A DNA stretch of 35,147 nucleotides, from positions 1 through 35,147 of the forward strand of contig JBAZBX010000007.1 in NCBI GenBank assembly GCA_041671305.1, read 5' to 3'. Of the stretch, positions 14,831 through 21,646 are shown piece by piece; positions within the stretch are counted from its first letter, which is position 1; every line of letters starts with the position of its first letter. Under the pieces are notes generated by a model. The model did no database searches. It was not told where the DNA came from and worked only from the letters and a program-made list of their open reading frames with translations. A program made the translations under genes and the position numbers. Source of the stretch: CAIPBY01 sp041671305 (GTDB taxonomy: Bacteria; Patescibacteriota; Patescibacteriia; 2-01-FULL-39-33).

Positions 14831-14863
14831 GTTTTTTCTGCCCACAAAGGGGCAGTAAAAAAC
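14831..14863 (+). terminator. Terminator-like hairpin at the start of cassette 2
   Basis: The arms GTTTTTTCTGCCC and GGGCAGTAAAAAAC form a 13-bp stem with one bulge. ATTTTTTATTT follows shortly after. It would stop read-through from cassette 1 before the methyltransferase gene. Confidence 0.5.
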
Positions 14864-14883
14864 GATTTTTTATTTATACTTTT

Positions 14884-14905
14884 TTGTGATAAAATAAGAT
14901 CACAA
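14884..14905 (+). promoter_or_regulatory. Operator-like inverted repeat before the first methyltransferase
   Basis: TTGTGAT (14884-14890) and ATCACAA (14899-14905) are separated by 8 bp, ending 15 nt before the ATG at 14921. The half-site TGTGA/TCACA resembles a CRP/FNR-type site, but a repressor or R-M control-protein site is equally possible. Confidence 0.45.
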
Positions 14906-14920
14906 GGATAATAATAAGCT

Positions 14921-15703
14921 ATGCCAAATTTTAATGATTTAAACCTTGATAATTGGAAAGAATCAGAAATTTGGACTGATAGTCTTTGGATTATCCAAGA
15001 ACGAGACAAAACAGGAAAACATAGCAATTTTTATCACGGCAATTTTGTTCCACAAATACCACGCCAGCTAATTTCAAGATACACCAAGAAAAACGAAATC
15101 GTTTTTGATCCGTTCGTTGGAAGCGGGACAACTGCCTACGAAGCTGAAACTTTAGGCAGGCATTTTGTCGGCATTGATATACAAAAAGATCTTGTTGAGC
15201 AGTTAAAGTCAAAAGTTGACAATGAAAAATATTTTTCAGAAATAATCTCTGGGGATAGCTCGAAAAGCGCGACCTTTGATGAAATAAATGAAATTCTTAA
15301 AAAACGAAAGAAAGAAAATGTTAGTTTAGCAATTTTACATCCACCATACGCTGATATTGTAAAATTTAGCGATTTAAAAGATGATTTATCAAATGCAAAA
15401 TCCCTAAAGGAATTTTTAAATGGTTTTAGTTTAGTTTTAAAAAACACAATTTCAATTTTAGAAAATGGCAGATATTTAGCAATTGTTATCGGTGATAAAT
15501 ACACCGCTGGGCAATGGATTCCGCTAGGATTTTATTGTATGAATGAAGCGCAAAAATTAGGACTTACGCTGAAAAGTATTATAATTAAGAATATGGAGGG
15601 CAATCGAGCTAAACAAAACAAAGAAGGCATTTGGCGTTATAGAGCATTATCAAGTGATTACTATATTTTCAAACACGAGTATATTTTAATATTTAAAAAA
15701 TAA
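14921..15703 (+). CDS. DNA amino-methyltransferase (N4-C or N6-A type)
   Basis: The 260-aa protein has the SAM-binding motif I FDPFVGSGTT (62-71) followed by ETLGRHFVGIDI. The catalytic motif IV reads HPPY (140-143) where DPPY, NPPY or SPPY is usual. The order I then IV differs from the common beta-class arrangement, although the FDPFVGSGTT wording is that of beta-class enzymes. It probably protects DNA against the HNH nuclease encoded 8 nt downstream. The start is supported by the purine-rich AAGGATAATAATAAG upstream. It belongs to cassette 2. Target sequence cannot be read from the protein. Confidence 0.85.
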   Translation: MPNFNDLNLDNWKESEIWTDSLWIIQERDKTGKHSNFYHGNFVPQIPRQLISRYTKKNEIVFDPFVGSGTTAYEAETLGRHFVGIDIQKDLVEQLKSKVDNEKYFSEIISGDSSKSATFDEINEILKKRKKENVSLAILHPPYADIVKFSDLKDDLSNAKSLKEFLNGFSLVLKNTISILENGRYLAIVIGDKYTAGQWIPLGFYCMNEAQKLGLTLKSIIIKNMEGNRAKQNKEGIWRYRALSSDYYIFKHEYILIFKK

Positions 15704-15711
15704 ATTTCGAT

Positions 15712-16392
15712 ATGACAAAAAAAGAATTATTTTTGGAGCTCGCAATGCCTAATCAACAGGGTTTGAGTCGCTGGGTTTCAACATCAGAATTCATTGGCAA
15801 ATATAAAGTGCTTCAACTTGGAAATGGTGGGAGCTGGTGTAGAGCTAATTCCAGCTTGGCAAAAGAATATCAAATTGAGTTTGACAAAAATATAACATCA
15901 GGAAATTCCATAGATAGAATTAGATTGGTGGAGTTAAATACTAAAAAACACTTCAACCAAAACATTAGAAAAGATATTAGGGATTTTTACAAAACACAAA
16001 ATTGTGTAATGCTAGGTATTAATGGTAATTCTGAAAATACAAAAATTGAAATTGATCACAAAGATGGGAGAAAAAATGACCACAGAATTTCGACCCTTCA
16101 AAGTCAAACATTGTCAGACTTCCAACCACTTTCTAAGTGTGCTAATGATGTAAAAAGACAAATTTGCAAAAAATGTAGGGAAACTAACAAGCGTTGGAGA
16201 GCAAAAAATATAAAAGGTAATCCATATGATTTTTATATAGGAGATGAAAATTATTCAGAAGAATTGGGATGCAAAGGGTGTTATCAATACGACCCTGTTG
16301 AGTATAGAAAAGTTATTGTAAGAAATATAAGTGAACTATCAGCAAAAGAAGCTGTAGATAGTGTTTTTAAAAAATTATATCCAGACGAATAA
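15712..16392 (+). CDS. HNH endonuclease, probable type II restriction enzyme
   Basis: The 226-aa protein has the HNH core IEIDHKDGRKNDHRI (112-126, D115 and H116). A treble-clef zinc site follows, made of C143, C152, C155 and the pair C187/C190 (CKKC and CKGC). The phrase TQTL/SDFQPL next to the core is typical of HNH restriction enzymes. The N-terminal half (1-90) may contain the DNA-recognition part. It lies between two DNA methyltransferase genes, the usual layout of a type II/IIS system with one methylase per strand of an asymmetric site. No Shine-Dalgarno is visible; the gene follows the methylase by 8 nt. Confidence 0.82.
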   Translation: MTKKELFLELAMPNQQGLSRWVSTSEFIGKYKVLQLGNGGSWCRANSSLAKEYQIEFDKNITSGNSIDRIRLVELNTKKHFNQNIRKDIRDFYKTQNCVMLGINGNSENTKIEIDHKDGRKNDHRISTLQSQTLSDFQPLSKCANDVKRQICKKCRETNKRWRAKNIKGNPYDFYIGDENYSEELGCKGCYQYDPVEYRKVIVRNISELSAKEAVDSVFKKLYPDE

Positions 16393-16408
16393 TAAGTTAT
16401 AAAAAAAT

Positions 16409-17476
16409 ATGAACTATATTGGAAGCAAATTATCATTATTAGAATTTTTGGAAGAGTCAATAAATAAGGTGGTTGATAAAGACTGCAATACTTTTTGCGA
16501 TTTATTTGCTGGCACTGGAATTGTTGGCAGATATTTTAAAAAGAAAGGTTACAAAGTTATAGCAAACGATATTCAATATTATAGTTATGTTTTAAATAGA
16601 CATTATATTGGGAATCACAAGGAACTAAAATTTTCTGATTTAACAAAAGAAATTCCTAAATTGAAAAATATTAAATTAGAAAATAAAAAAGATTTTGTTT
16701 GTAGCTATTTATCCGACATAAAAGGAGCAAAAGGTTTTATTTATAATAATTACTGTGCTGGTGGAACAAAAAATAAAGAAGAAGAAAGACAATATTTTTC
16801 AGATGAAAACGGCATGAGATGTGATGCAATTCGTCAGAAAATTGAACAATGGAAAATGGAAAAATTAATTTCAGATAACGAATACTATTTTTTAATTACG
16901 AGCTTACTTGAATCAATCGATAAGTACGCAAATACGGCCTCTGTTTATGGCGCTTTTCTTAAAAAATTAAAAAAAACCGCTCAAAATAGTTTAGTTTTAA
17001 AGCCTGCTCAATTGATAATGAACGATCAAGATCATGAGGTTTTTAACGAAGACATTAATAATGTCTTAGAAAAAGTCAGTGGAGATATTTTGTATTTAGA
17101 TCCGCCATATAATCACCGACAATATGCCACAAATTATCACATGCTTGAAACTATCGCTAAGTATGATAGCCCAAAAATCCACGGAAAAACTGGTTTACGA
17201 GAATATCAGAATCAAAAATCTTTATATTGTTCAAGATCGCAGGTTAAAAAAGCATTCAAAGATTTGATTTTAAAAGCAAAGGTAAAATATATCTTTTTGA
17301 GCTATAACAACGAAGGTCTGATGTCGCTAGATGACATCAAGGAAGTGATGAGTTTGCGTGGCAAATACGGAAATTTCACAAAAGATTATAATCGCTTTAA
17401 AGCTGACAAAACAGAAAGTAGAAATTTTACAGCGAATAAAACAACCGAGTATTTGCATTATGTAGTATGTGGATAA
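16409..17476 (+). CDS. D12-class N6-adenine DNA methyltransferase
   Basis: The 355-aa protein belongs to the Dam/D12 family. The N-terminal MNYIGSKLSLLEFL binds SAM with DLFAGTGIVGRYF (about 31-43), ANDIQ follows, and the catalytic motif IV is DPPYNHRQY (about 230). The region between holds the target-recognition domain. It is the third gene of the R-M block, 16 nt after the HNH gene. The stop is followed 47 nt later by a perfect terminator, so the R-M genes form one transcript. With the first methyltransferase, this gives a two-methylase system. Confidence 0.92.
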   Translation: MNYIGSKLSLLEFLEESINKVVDKDCNTFCDLFAGTGIVGRYFKKKGYKVIANDIQYYSYVLNRHYIGNHKELKFSDLTKEIPKLKNIKLENKKDFVCSYLSDIKGAKGFIYNNYCAGGTKNKEEERQYFSDENGMRCDAIRQKIEQWKMEKLISDNEYYFLITSLLESIDKYANTASVYGAFLKKLKKTAQNSLVLKPAQLIMNDQDHEVFNEDINNVLEKVSGDILYLDPPYNHRQYATNYHMLETIAKYDSPKIHGKTGLREYQNQKSLYCSRSQVKKAFKDLILKAKVKYIFLSYNNEGLMSLDDIKEVMSLRGKYGNFTKDYNRFKADKTESRNFTANKTTEYLHYVVCG

Positions 17477-17523
17477 TCTGTTATTAGTTATATTCTTTTT
17501 GTATTAAATATATGTTTTGATTA

Positions 17524-17550
17524 AAAAAATCGGCGTTTAGCCGATTTTTT
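17524..17550 (+). terminator. Terminator of the restriction-modification genes
   Basis: AAAAAATCGGC / GCCGATTTTTT with a 5-nt loop, a perfect 11-bp stem ending in a T run. It separates the R-M genes from the three-gene module. Confidence 0.92.
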
Positions 17551-17670
17551 CTATTAAAATAAGGCTTTTTTGATGTAATTTAATTTATCAGATGTGGCAT
17601 ATTTACTAACAAAATATTAGTTATGATGTTTGTGATTGGGTTTAATTCATCATTTACATCTATTTTAGAC

Positions 17671-17699
17671 TTGACAGCAAAAAACAATAGGTATATTAT
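17671..17699 (+). promoter_or_regulatory. Promoter of the three-gene module
   Basis: TTGACA (17671-17676), a 17-bp spacer, TATTAT (17694-17699). It lies 33 nt before the ATG at 17732. An upstream inverted repeat, ACTAA / TTAGT around 17608-17624, could be an operator. Confidence 0.7.
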
Positions 17700-17731
17700 T
17701 GAAGTATTAAATATTAATAACTTATAAATCT

Positions 17732-18064
17732 ATGGAAAACAACGCACAAAAAATAGCTGAACAAATTAAAAGCTTGGTGGACGAATTGGTCACAATATCA
17801 GGTGGTGTTTCGACAAAAAAGCAAAAAGCAAAAATTGTCTCTGTTCCCAAAGGAGCTTCGGGCGCACTTACCCTTTTAACAGACGATGGCTTTTTTGACG
17901 CGCCCAGAGATATTTCTACCATTATGGAAAAATTAAAGGAAATTGGTAGATATTATCCCCAAACCTCTATTTCAATGAACTTACTAAATTTAACCAAAAG
18001 AAGAATGTTTAATCGGCTTAAAGACAAAGAATCAAAAAATTGGCTTTATGTATTAAGAAAATAA
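17732..18064 (+). CDS. Small winged-helix-like protein, module gene 1
   Basis: The 110-aa protein has an N-terminal helix (MENNAQKIAEQIKSLVDEL), a basic linker (TKKQKAKIVSVPKG), then a compact domain. That domain reads GALTLLTDDGFFDAPRDISTI, followed by MEKLKEIGRYYPQTSISMNL and RRMFNRL, ending WLYVLRK. The pattern (GFFD, helix, Y-P, helix, R-R, aromatic strand) looks like a winged helix-turn-helix. The family name is not recognised. It has its own promoter and is followed after 13 nt by a second wHTH-like gene. Role unknown; DNA binding is inferred. Confidence 0.7.
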   Translation: MENNAQKIAEQIKSLVDELVTISGGVSTKKQKAKIVSVPKGASGALTLLTDDGFFDAPRDISTIMEKLKEIGRYYPQTSISMNLLNLTKRRMFNRLKDKESKNWLYVLRK

Positions 18065-18077
18065 TTTAATCAATAAT

Positions 18078-18473
18078 ATGACTAACGGTAATTTAACAGA
18101 AATCATAAAAAGAATAGAAAAATTGGAAGAAGTTGTATTTAATAACGGGAAAAAAACAAAAGCAACCCCCAAAGGTTCAACTCAAAATATTGATTTCTCT
18201 ATTAACGAAAGAGCGTTTGTTAAAAGATATGCTATTAGTAAAAGTGGACCTAAAAAATTTACTTTGTTACTTGCTTATTTTGCGAAAGGAGAGGTTAATA
18301 AAAATATAAAACTGAGCGAGATTAAAGAATATTGGGAGAAAAAAATGTCAGCGAAAAATATGCTCGGTAAATTTAATATGTTTTATCCAAATGATGCAAA
18401 AAATCGTGGCTGGGTTGATTCCAAGGAACATGGAAAATACAATTTAACAAACGAATGGAAAAATGTATTATGA
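18078..18473 (+). CDS. Small winged-helix-like protein, module gene 2
   Basis: The 131-aa protein starts with a coiled-coil-like helix (LTEIIKRIEKLEEVVF). A basic linker precedes a domain with KKFTLLLAYFAKGE, LSEIKEYWEKK and FNMFYPNDAKNRGWVDSKEH. It ends in the strand GKYNLTNEWKNVL, again a wHTH-type layout. It overlaps the next gene by ATGA (18470-18473), which indicates translational coupling and stoichiometric production of partners. No enzyme motif is visible. Function is unknown, probably a partner of the next protein. Confidence 0.7.
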   Translation: MTNGNLTEIIKRIEKLEEVVFNNGKKTKATPKGSTQNIDFSINERAFVKRYAISKSGPKKFTLLLAYFAKGEVNKNIKLSEIKEYWEKKMSAKNMLGKFNMFYPNDAKNRGWVDSKEHGKYNLTNEWKNVL

Positions 18474-19243
18474 AATTAGAAAATCAAGTTGAAAGCATAC
18501 TGAAGGATAAATTTGAGGCAAAAAGAGTCACTTCTGTTGTTCAATATTTTATATCCAGTACTCAGAAATTTGAGCAAGGTGATTGGGATAGCTCGCTCTC
18601 AAAGTCTGGTAAATTTATTGAAGCAGTTATTAAAATGTTGTGGGTATACGCAGGCAAATCACTGCCAACAAAACAAAAAGATTTTAAGGCGGGGGTTTTT
18701 GCTCAAAAAATTATAAATGGAGAAATTGGCAGTTCTGAAATTCCAGAAGACGGGGTTCGACTTGAAATTCCGCGAGCAAGTATTTTTATTTATGATATTA
18801 CATCAAATCGTGGTGCCAGACATGATTCTGATGAAATAACTCCAAATGAAATGGACTCTTCAACTATTTTACCTCTATGTTCATGGATTTTGGCAGAATT
18901 GGTTAGATTTTCAGCAAAAAAAATCGATATTGATGACGCTAAAAAAATCATACATTCTTTAATTGAACGTAAATATCCTATTTTTGAAGAAATAGACGAT
19001 CGTATTTACGTTGATCATAAGAAGTTTAAAAGTGCCAATGAATGTGCTTTGTTGCTTTTATATGGAAGTTATCCAAATAGAATAGCAAAAGATAAGTTTA
19101 TTGCTTGTTTAAAATTGCACAAATTCAAACAATCAGCAATAAAACTTGAACGGTTAACTGACTATATTGATATTGATAAAAATGATAATATATTATTGCG
19201 AGCAACTGGCAGAAGAAAAGCGGAAGAAATTTTGAATAAGTAA
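18470..19243 (+). CDS. Uncharacterised HEPN-like protein, module gene 3
   Basis: Starting at the ATG of the ATGA overlap gives 257 aa; a start 15 nt upstream is possible but unneeded. The protein is largely helical. Residues about 10-130 include SGKFIEAVIKMLWVYAGKSL and SNRGARHDSDEI. R and H in close spacing at the end of a helical pair resemble the RxxxxH RNase motif of HEPN proteins, though the spacing here is one or two residues short. A C-terminal helical part ends ATGRRKAEEIL. The context, an R-M cassette with two wHTH-like partners, suggests a defence or regulatory complex. No confident family. Confidence 0.65.
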   Translation: MKLENQVESILKDKFEAKRVTSVVQYFISSTQKFEQGDWDSSLSKSGKFIEAVIKMLWVYAGKSLPTKQKDFKAGVFAQKIINGEIGSSEIPEDGVRLEIPRASIFIYDITSNRGARHDSDEITPNEMDSSTILPLCSWILAELVRFSAKKIDIDDAKKIIHSLIERKYPIFEEIDDRIYVDHKKFKSANECALLLLYGSYPNRIAKDKFIACLKLHKFKQSAIKLERLTDYIDIDKNDNILLRATGRRKAEEILNK

Positions 19244-19350
19244 TTTCAAATCCACCCACTATCCTAATTTAAGGCTTCACCGTTTGCTCGTTCAGAAAAC
19301 TTCATAATTGAAATTTGTTTAAGAGCCAAAAATTATAATAAAAATAAAGA

Positions 19351-19401
19351 GTTTTTGATTTTGGGCATTCACCCCTGACCCCTCTGCCCAAAATCAAAAA
19401 C
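19351..19401 (+). terminator. 17-bp hairpin near the end of cassette 2
   Basis: A perfect 17-bp stem, GTTTTTGATTTTGGGCA (19351-19367) with its complement at 19385-19401 and a 17-nt C-rich loop. It borders the right terminal repeat. The remaining intergenic 19244-19350 shows no gene. Confidence 0.55.
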
Positions 19402-19477
19402 AAAAAAACTTATTTATCATTTAGAATAAAAAGCAAATTTAAAAAAAGAAAAAAGAAAGAATTTTACATCACATAAC
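19402..19477. repeat. Right terminal inverted repeat of cassette 2 (76 bp)
   Basis: It ends AATTTTACATCACATAAC and is the complement of 14730-14805 at 68 of 76 positions. The two-base difference ACATCA against TGAAAT recurs in the other cassettes. Confidence 0.85.
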
Positions 19478-19597
19478 AAGGCATATCCGGTTCAAAAATT
19501 TTGCACTTTGTAATAAATTAAGGATAGCAAAATTTTCTCTCCCAAATTTTTCTTACGCTACGCTTCAGAAAAACTTCGGATATGCCTAACGTTAAGT
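19471..19597 (+). repeat. attC-like site 2
   Basis: The left box ACATCACATAAC leads to AAGGCATATCCGG. The right arm CTTCGGATATGCC leads to TAACGTTAAGTG, core GTT at 19591-19593. The L arms GGCATATCCG / CGGATATGCC are perfect. An internal hairpin is GCAAAATTTT with AAAATTTTGC. About 127 nt, homologous to site 1. Confidence 0.78.
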
Positions 19598-19647
19598 GAA
19601 ATTTGAGTTCTTAATCTTTGTAAATAAACAGTAATTAGTTCTACCCT

Positions 19648-20316
19648 ATGAGTAATTCTGACAACTTTTTTGAGTCAACAACATATAAAGATGGCATTTT
19701 TAAAGGTTTACTACCTGAATATTACCCACAGAAATATCAAGACTACATCAATGAAGAGGTAGCTTTGCTGAAATCAAAAACCAAAGGTGCCAGCCGTGTC
19801 CTTGAAACAGGTATCGGTATTGGTCGACTAATTCCAGAATTAGCACCGCAGGTTGGTGAACTTATTGGTATAGACAATTCTCAATTCATGTTAGGTAAAT
19901 CAAAGTCGGTAGCTCAAAATTATAGTAATGTCCAAATAATCGAAGGAGAAATTGAGCATTTAAGTGACACTTATCCAGAAGATTATTTTGATTTTAGTTT
20001 ATGTGTCTGGAATACCTTTGGTAATATCACAGATCAAGTTTCTGCGTTAAAAGAACTTGCTAAAGTCACAAGCAAAAGTGTCTTCATTACGGTGTTTCAC
20101 AAAGGAAATATAAAAGAACGCATAGAATTTTATAAGAATGTTGATGTTGAAGTTATTGATATTGACAGGGAAAATGAAATTTTCTATTTAAATGGTTATA
20201 AATCCATGACCTTCAATATTGAAGATATTCAGAAACTGGCAAAACAGAGTGGATTAAAAGTTGTCGATAGTAAAATTCTAGGAGGAGTAATTCTGTGGGT
20301 AGAACTTTCGAAATAA
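19648..20316 (+). CDS. SAM-dependent methyltransferase (cassette 3)
   Basis: The 222-aa protein is a class I methyltransferase. Motif I is RVLETGIGIGRLIPEL (about 51-66), the acidic residue after strand 2 is in LIGIDNSQFML, and IIEGEIEHL marks strand 3. Post-motif FDFSLCVWNTFGNI is in the usual motif IV position. The first 45 residues, with YKDGIFKGLLPEYYP, may cap the substrate site. The substrate cannot be told. The gene is alone in a cassette of about 830 bp, with its stop 3 nt before the right terminal repeat. Confidence 0.88.
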   Translation: MSNSDNFFESTTYKDGIFKGLLPEYYPQKYQDYINEEVALLKSKTKGASRVLETGIGIGRLIPELAPQVGELIGIDNSQFMLGKSKSVAQNYSNVQIIEGEIEHLSDTYPEDYFDFSLCVWNTFGNITDQVSALKELAKVTSKSVFITVFHKGNIKERIEFYKNVDVEVIDIDRENEIFYLNGYKSMTFNIEDIQKLAKQSGLKVVDSKILGGVILWVELSK

Positions 20317-20333
20317 TACAGAACTCAAACATC

Positions 20334-20428
20334 ACCTAACACGATCTATCCAAAATTGCTTTAAAAAATTAAGAGGTTATATAAATAACCAAATTCAAGG
20401 CAACTTCGGATAGACCGAAACGTTATAT
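20334..20428 (+). repeat. attC-like site 3
   Basis: The left box ACATCACCTAACA leads to CGATCTATCC. The right arm GGATAGACCG leads to AAACGTTATATG, core GTT at 20422-20424. The internal stem is GGTTAT-ATA-AATAACC. About 95 nt, shorter than sites 1 and 2 in the centre. Confidence 0.75.
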
Positions 20429-20460
20429 GACATAAATTTTATCACTTAGTGCAAAAAACC

Positions 20461-21126
20461 ATGAAAAGATTAGTATTACACAGTGACCAAGTAAACGGTA
20501 AAACTCAAATTGATGAGGCTTTCTTAAAGTTTTTTGGTGATAGAAAACCAACAATTGCGTATATTCCATCGCAATCTGATTTACCAAGAAAGTATTTCAA
20601 TCGAAAAGTTGAGTGGTATAAACAATTTGGTATAACTGATTTGCTCTACTTTGATATTGACCAAGAATACAATAAGGAAAAAAATCCCGAATTATTATCT
20701 TGCGATGCAATATTCCTTTCTGGAGGAAACACGTATTACTTTCTTAATTCACTGAGACATCGCAATTTTATTCCAGTTCTAAAGGGCTTTGTTGAAAAAG
20801 GCGGTATCTTGATCGGTGTTTCTGCGGGTAGTATTATAATGTCCAAAACTATCGCCGTAACCTCAATAGATGATGATATTGGCGGCGACCAAAACTCAGT
20901 TGGCTTAAAGGATTTTTCAGCTTTAGGCTTGAATAATTTTGATTTTTTTCCTCATTTCGATATAAACAATGACGAGATTGTCAAAAGATTGAAAGACTAT
21001 TCTAAGACGAGCAAATCAGTTATTTACGCATGTAAAGATGGCGATGGAATAATTATTGATGGGGAAAATATGCAATTTTTTGGCGATGTGCTGAAAATAG
21101 AGGATGGTGAGATTACAACAGCGTGA
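20461..21126 (+). CDS. Peptidase E-like (S51) hydrolase (cassette 4)
   Basis: S51 peptidases cleave Asp-X dipeptides, and cyanophycinases are relatives. The 221-aa product starts at the ATG at 20461 (MKRLVLHSD, matching family starts); a GTG at 20449 is possible. Landmarks are the strand AYIPSQSD (about 33-40), the loop IFLSGGNTYYF (84-94), and the nucleophile elbow IGVSAGSIIMS (118-128) with Ser at 121. FPHFD near residue 160 contributes the His. Length equals the family norm. It is alone in cassette 4 and its stop overlaps the right terminal repeat. Amino-acid salvage is the general role; the substrate is unknown. Confidence 0.88.
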   Translation: MKRLVLHSDQVNGKTQIDEAFLKFFGDRKPTIAYIPSQSDLPRKYFNRKVEWYKQFGITDLLYFDIDQEYNKEKNPELLSCDAIFLSGGNTYYFLNSLRHRNFIPVLKGFVEKGGILIGVSAGSIIMSKTIAVTSIDDDIGGDQNSVGLKDFSALGLNNFDFFPHFDINNDEIVKRLKDYSKTSKSVIYACKDGDGIIIDGENMQFFGDVLKIEDGEITTA

Positions 21127-21139
21127 TTAAATTTACATC

Positions 21140-21195
21140 ATATAACACGGCATATACGGCTACGCTCCGCATCGTCCAACTCACGGCTATACGAA
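21140..21195 (+). repeat. Half attC-like site 4 (left half only)
   Basis: ACATCATATAACACGGCATATACGG is split here as ACATCATATAACA and CGGCATATACGG. A matching right half with CGTTATRTG is not found before the zinc-ribbon gene. The following 21196-21264 carries the left 25-bp repeat and ribosome site of that gene. Confidence 0.55.
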
Positions 21196-21208
21196 ATATT
21201 GCTCTTTT

Positions 21209-21512
21209 AAAACAAATATTTTTGGGGAATTGGATACACCAACAACCGCTAAAGGAGAGCCACCATGAACACCACTGAGGAAATACTAGGCATGATAGCG
21301 ACCGAAGCCCTATCACCAGACACCCACATGTGCCATACTTGTGGTCGCACGTTTTCGCCAAACGAAGATGGTTGCCCATTCTGTGACACAAACGCACCTG
21401 TTTCACTTGTTCCTGAATTGCATAAAAAAGAGGAGTGAAAAATCCTCGATCCAATTCACCAGGGGGAAGTCAAAATAGATGATTTCCCCAATTCCCTAAA
21501 AATATTTGTTTT
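21209..21512. repeat. 25-bp inverted repeats around the 57-aa zinc-ribbon gene
   Basis: The left arm 21209-21233 (AAAACAAATATTTTTGGGG...) and right arm 21488-21512 (...ATATTTGTTTT) are complementary at 24 of 25 positions. Just inside the right arm is a GGGGAAGTC / GATTTCCCC hairpin (about 21465-21489). Confidence 0.8.
21265..21438 (+). CDS. 57-aa zinc-ribbon protein (cassette 5)
   Basis: A short gene with a strong ribosome site: AAAGGAG (21251-21257), seven bases, then ATG. It encodes 57 residues, MNTTEEILGMIATEALS, then the zinc ribbon CHTCGRTFSPNEDGCPFC (about residues 23-40, four Cys in CxxC pairs). A polar C-terminus follows, ending HKKEE and a TGA stop. It resembles rubredoxin-like zinc knuckles but is too short to assign. 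Its base composition is richer in G+C than the flanking cassettes. It shares the AAAGGAG-N7-ATG layout with the small genes at 10195 and 26798. Its function is unknown. Confidence 0.65.
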   Translation: MNTTEEILGMIATEALSPDTHMCHTCGRTFSPNEDGCPFCDTNAPVSLVPELHKKEE

Positions 21513-21559
21513 GCTGGCTTAATCGCCAGCGGGCTATCGGCCAAAAGAATAATACATCA

Positions 21560-21609
21560 GATAACACAGCATATACAACATTAAAACGGCATATGCCGAT
21601 ACGTTATAT
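21560..21609 (+). repeat. attC-like site 5 (compact)
   Basis: The left box ACATCAGATAACA leads to CAGCATATAC. The right arm GGCATATGCCG leads to ATACGTTATAT, core GTT at 21603-21605. Only about 50 nt, the shortest complete site. Confidence 0.65.
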
Positions 21610-21646
21610 AAAATAAATTTTTATTCTTTTCGTCTGCTGACGAAAA

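Noticed and set aside
20449..20460. GTG start of the peptidase E gene
   Set aside because: The ATG at 20461 gives MKRLVLHSD, the usual start of the family; the GTG adds four residues without a ribosome site.
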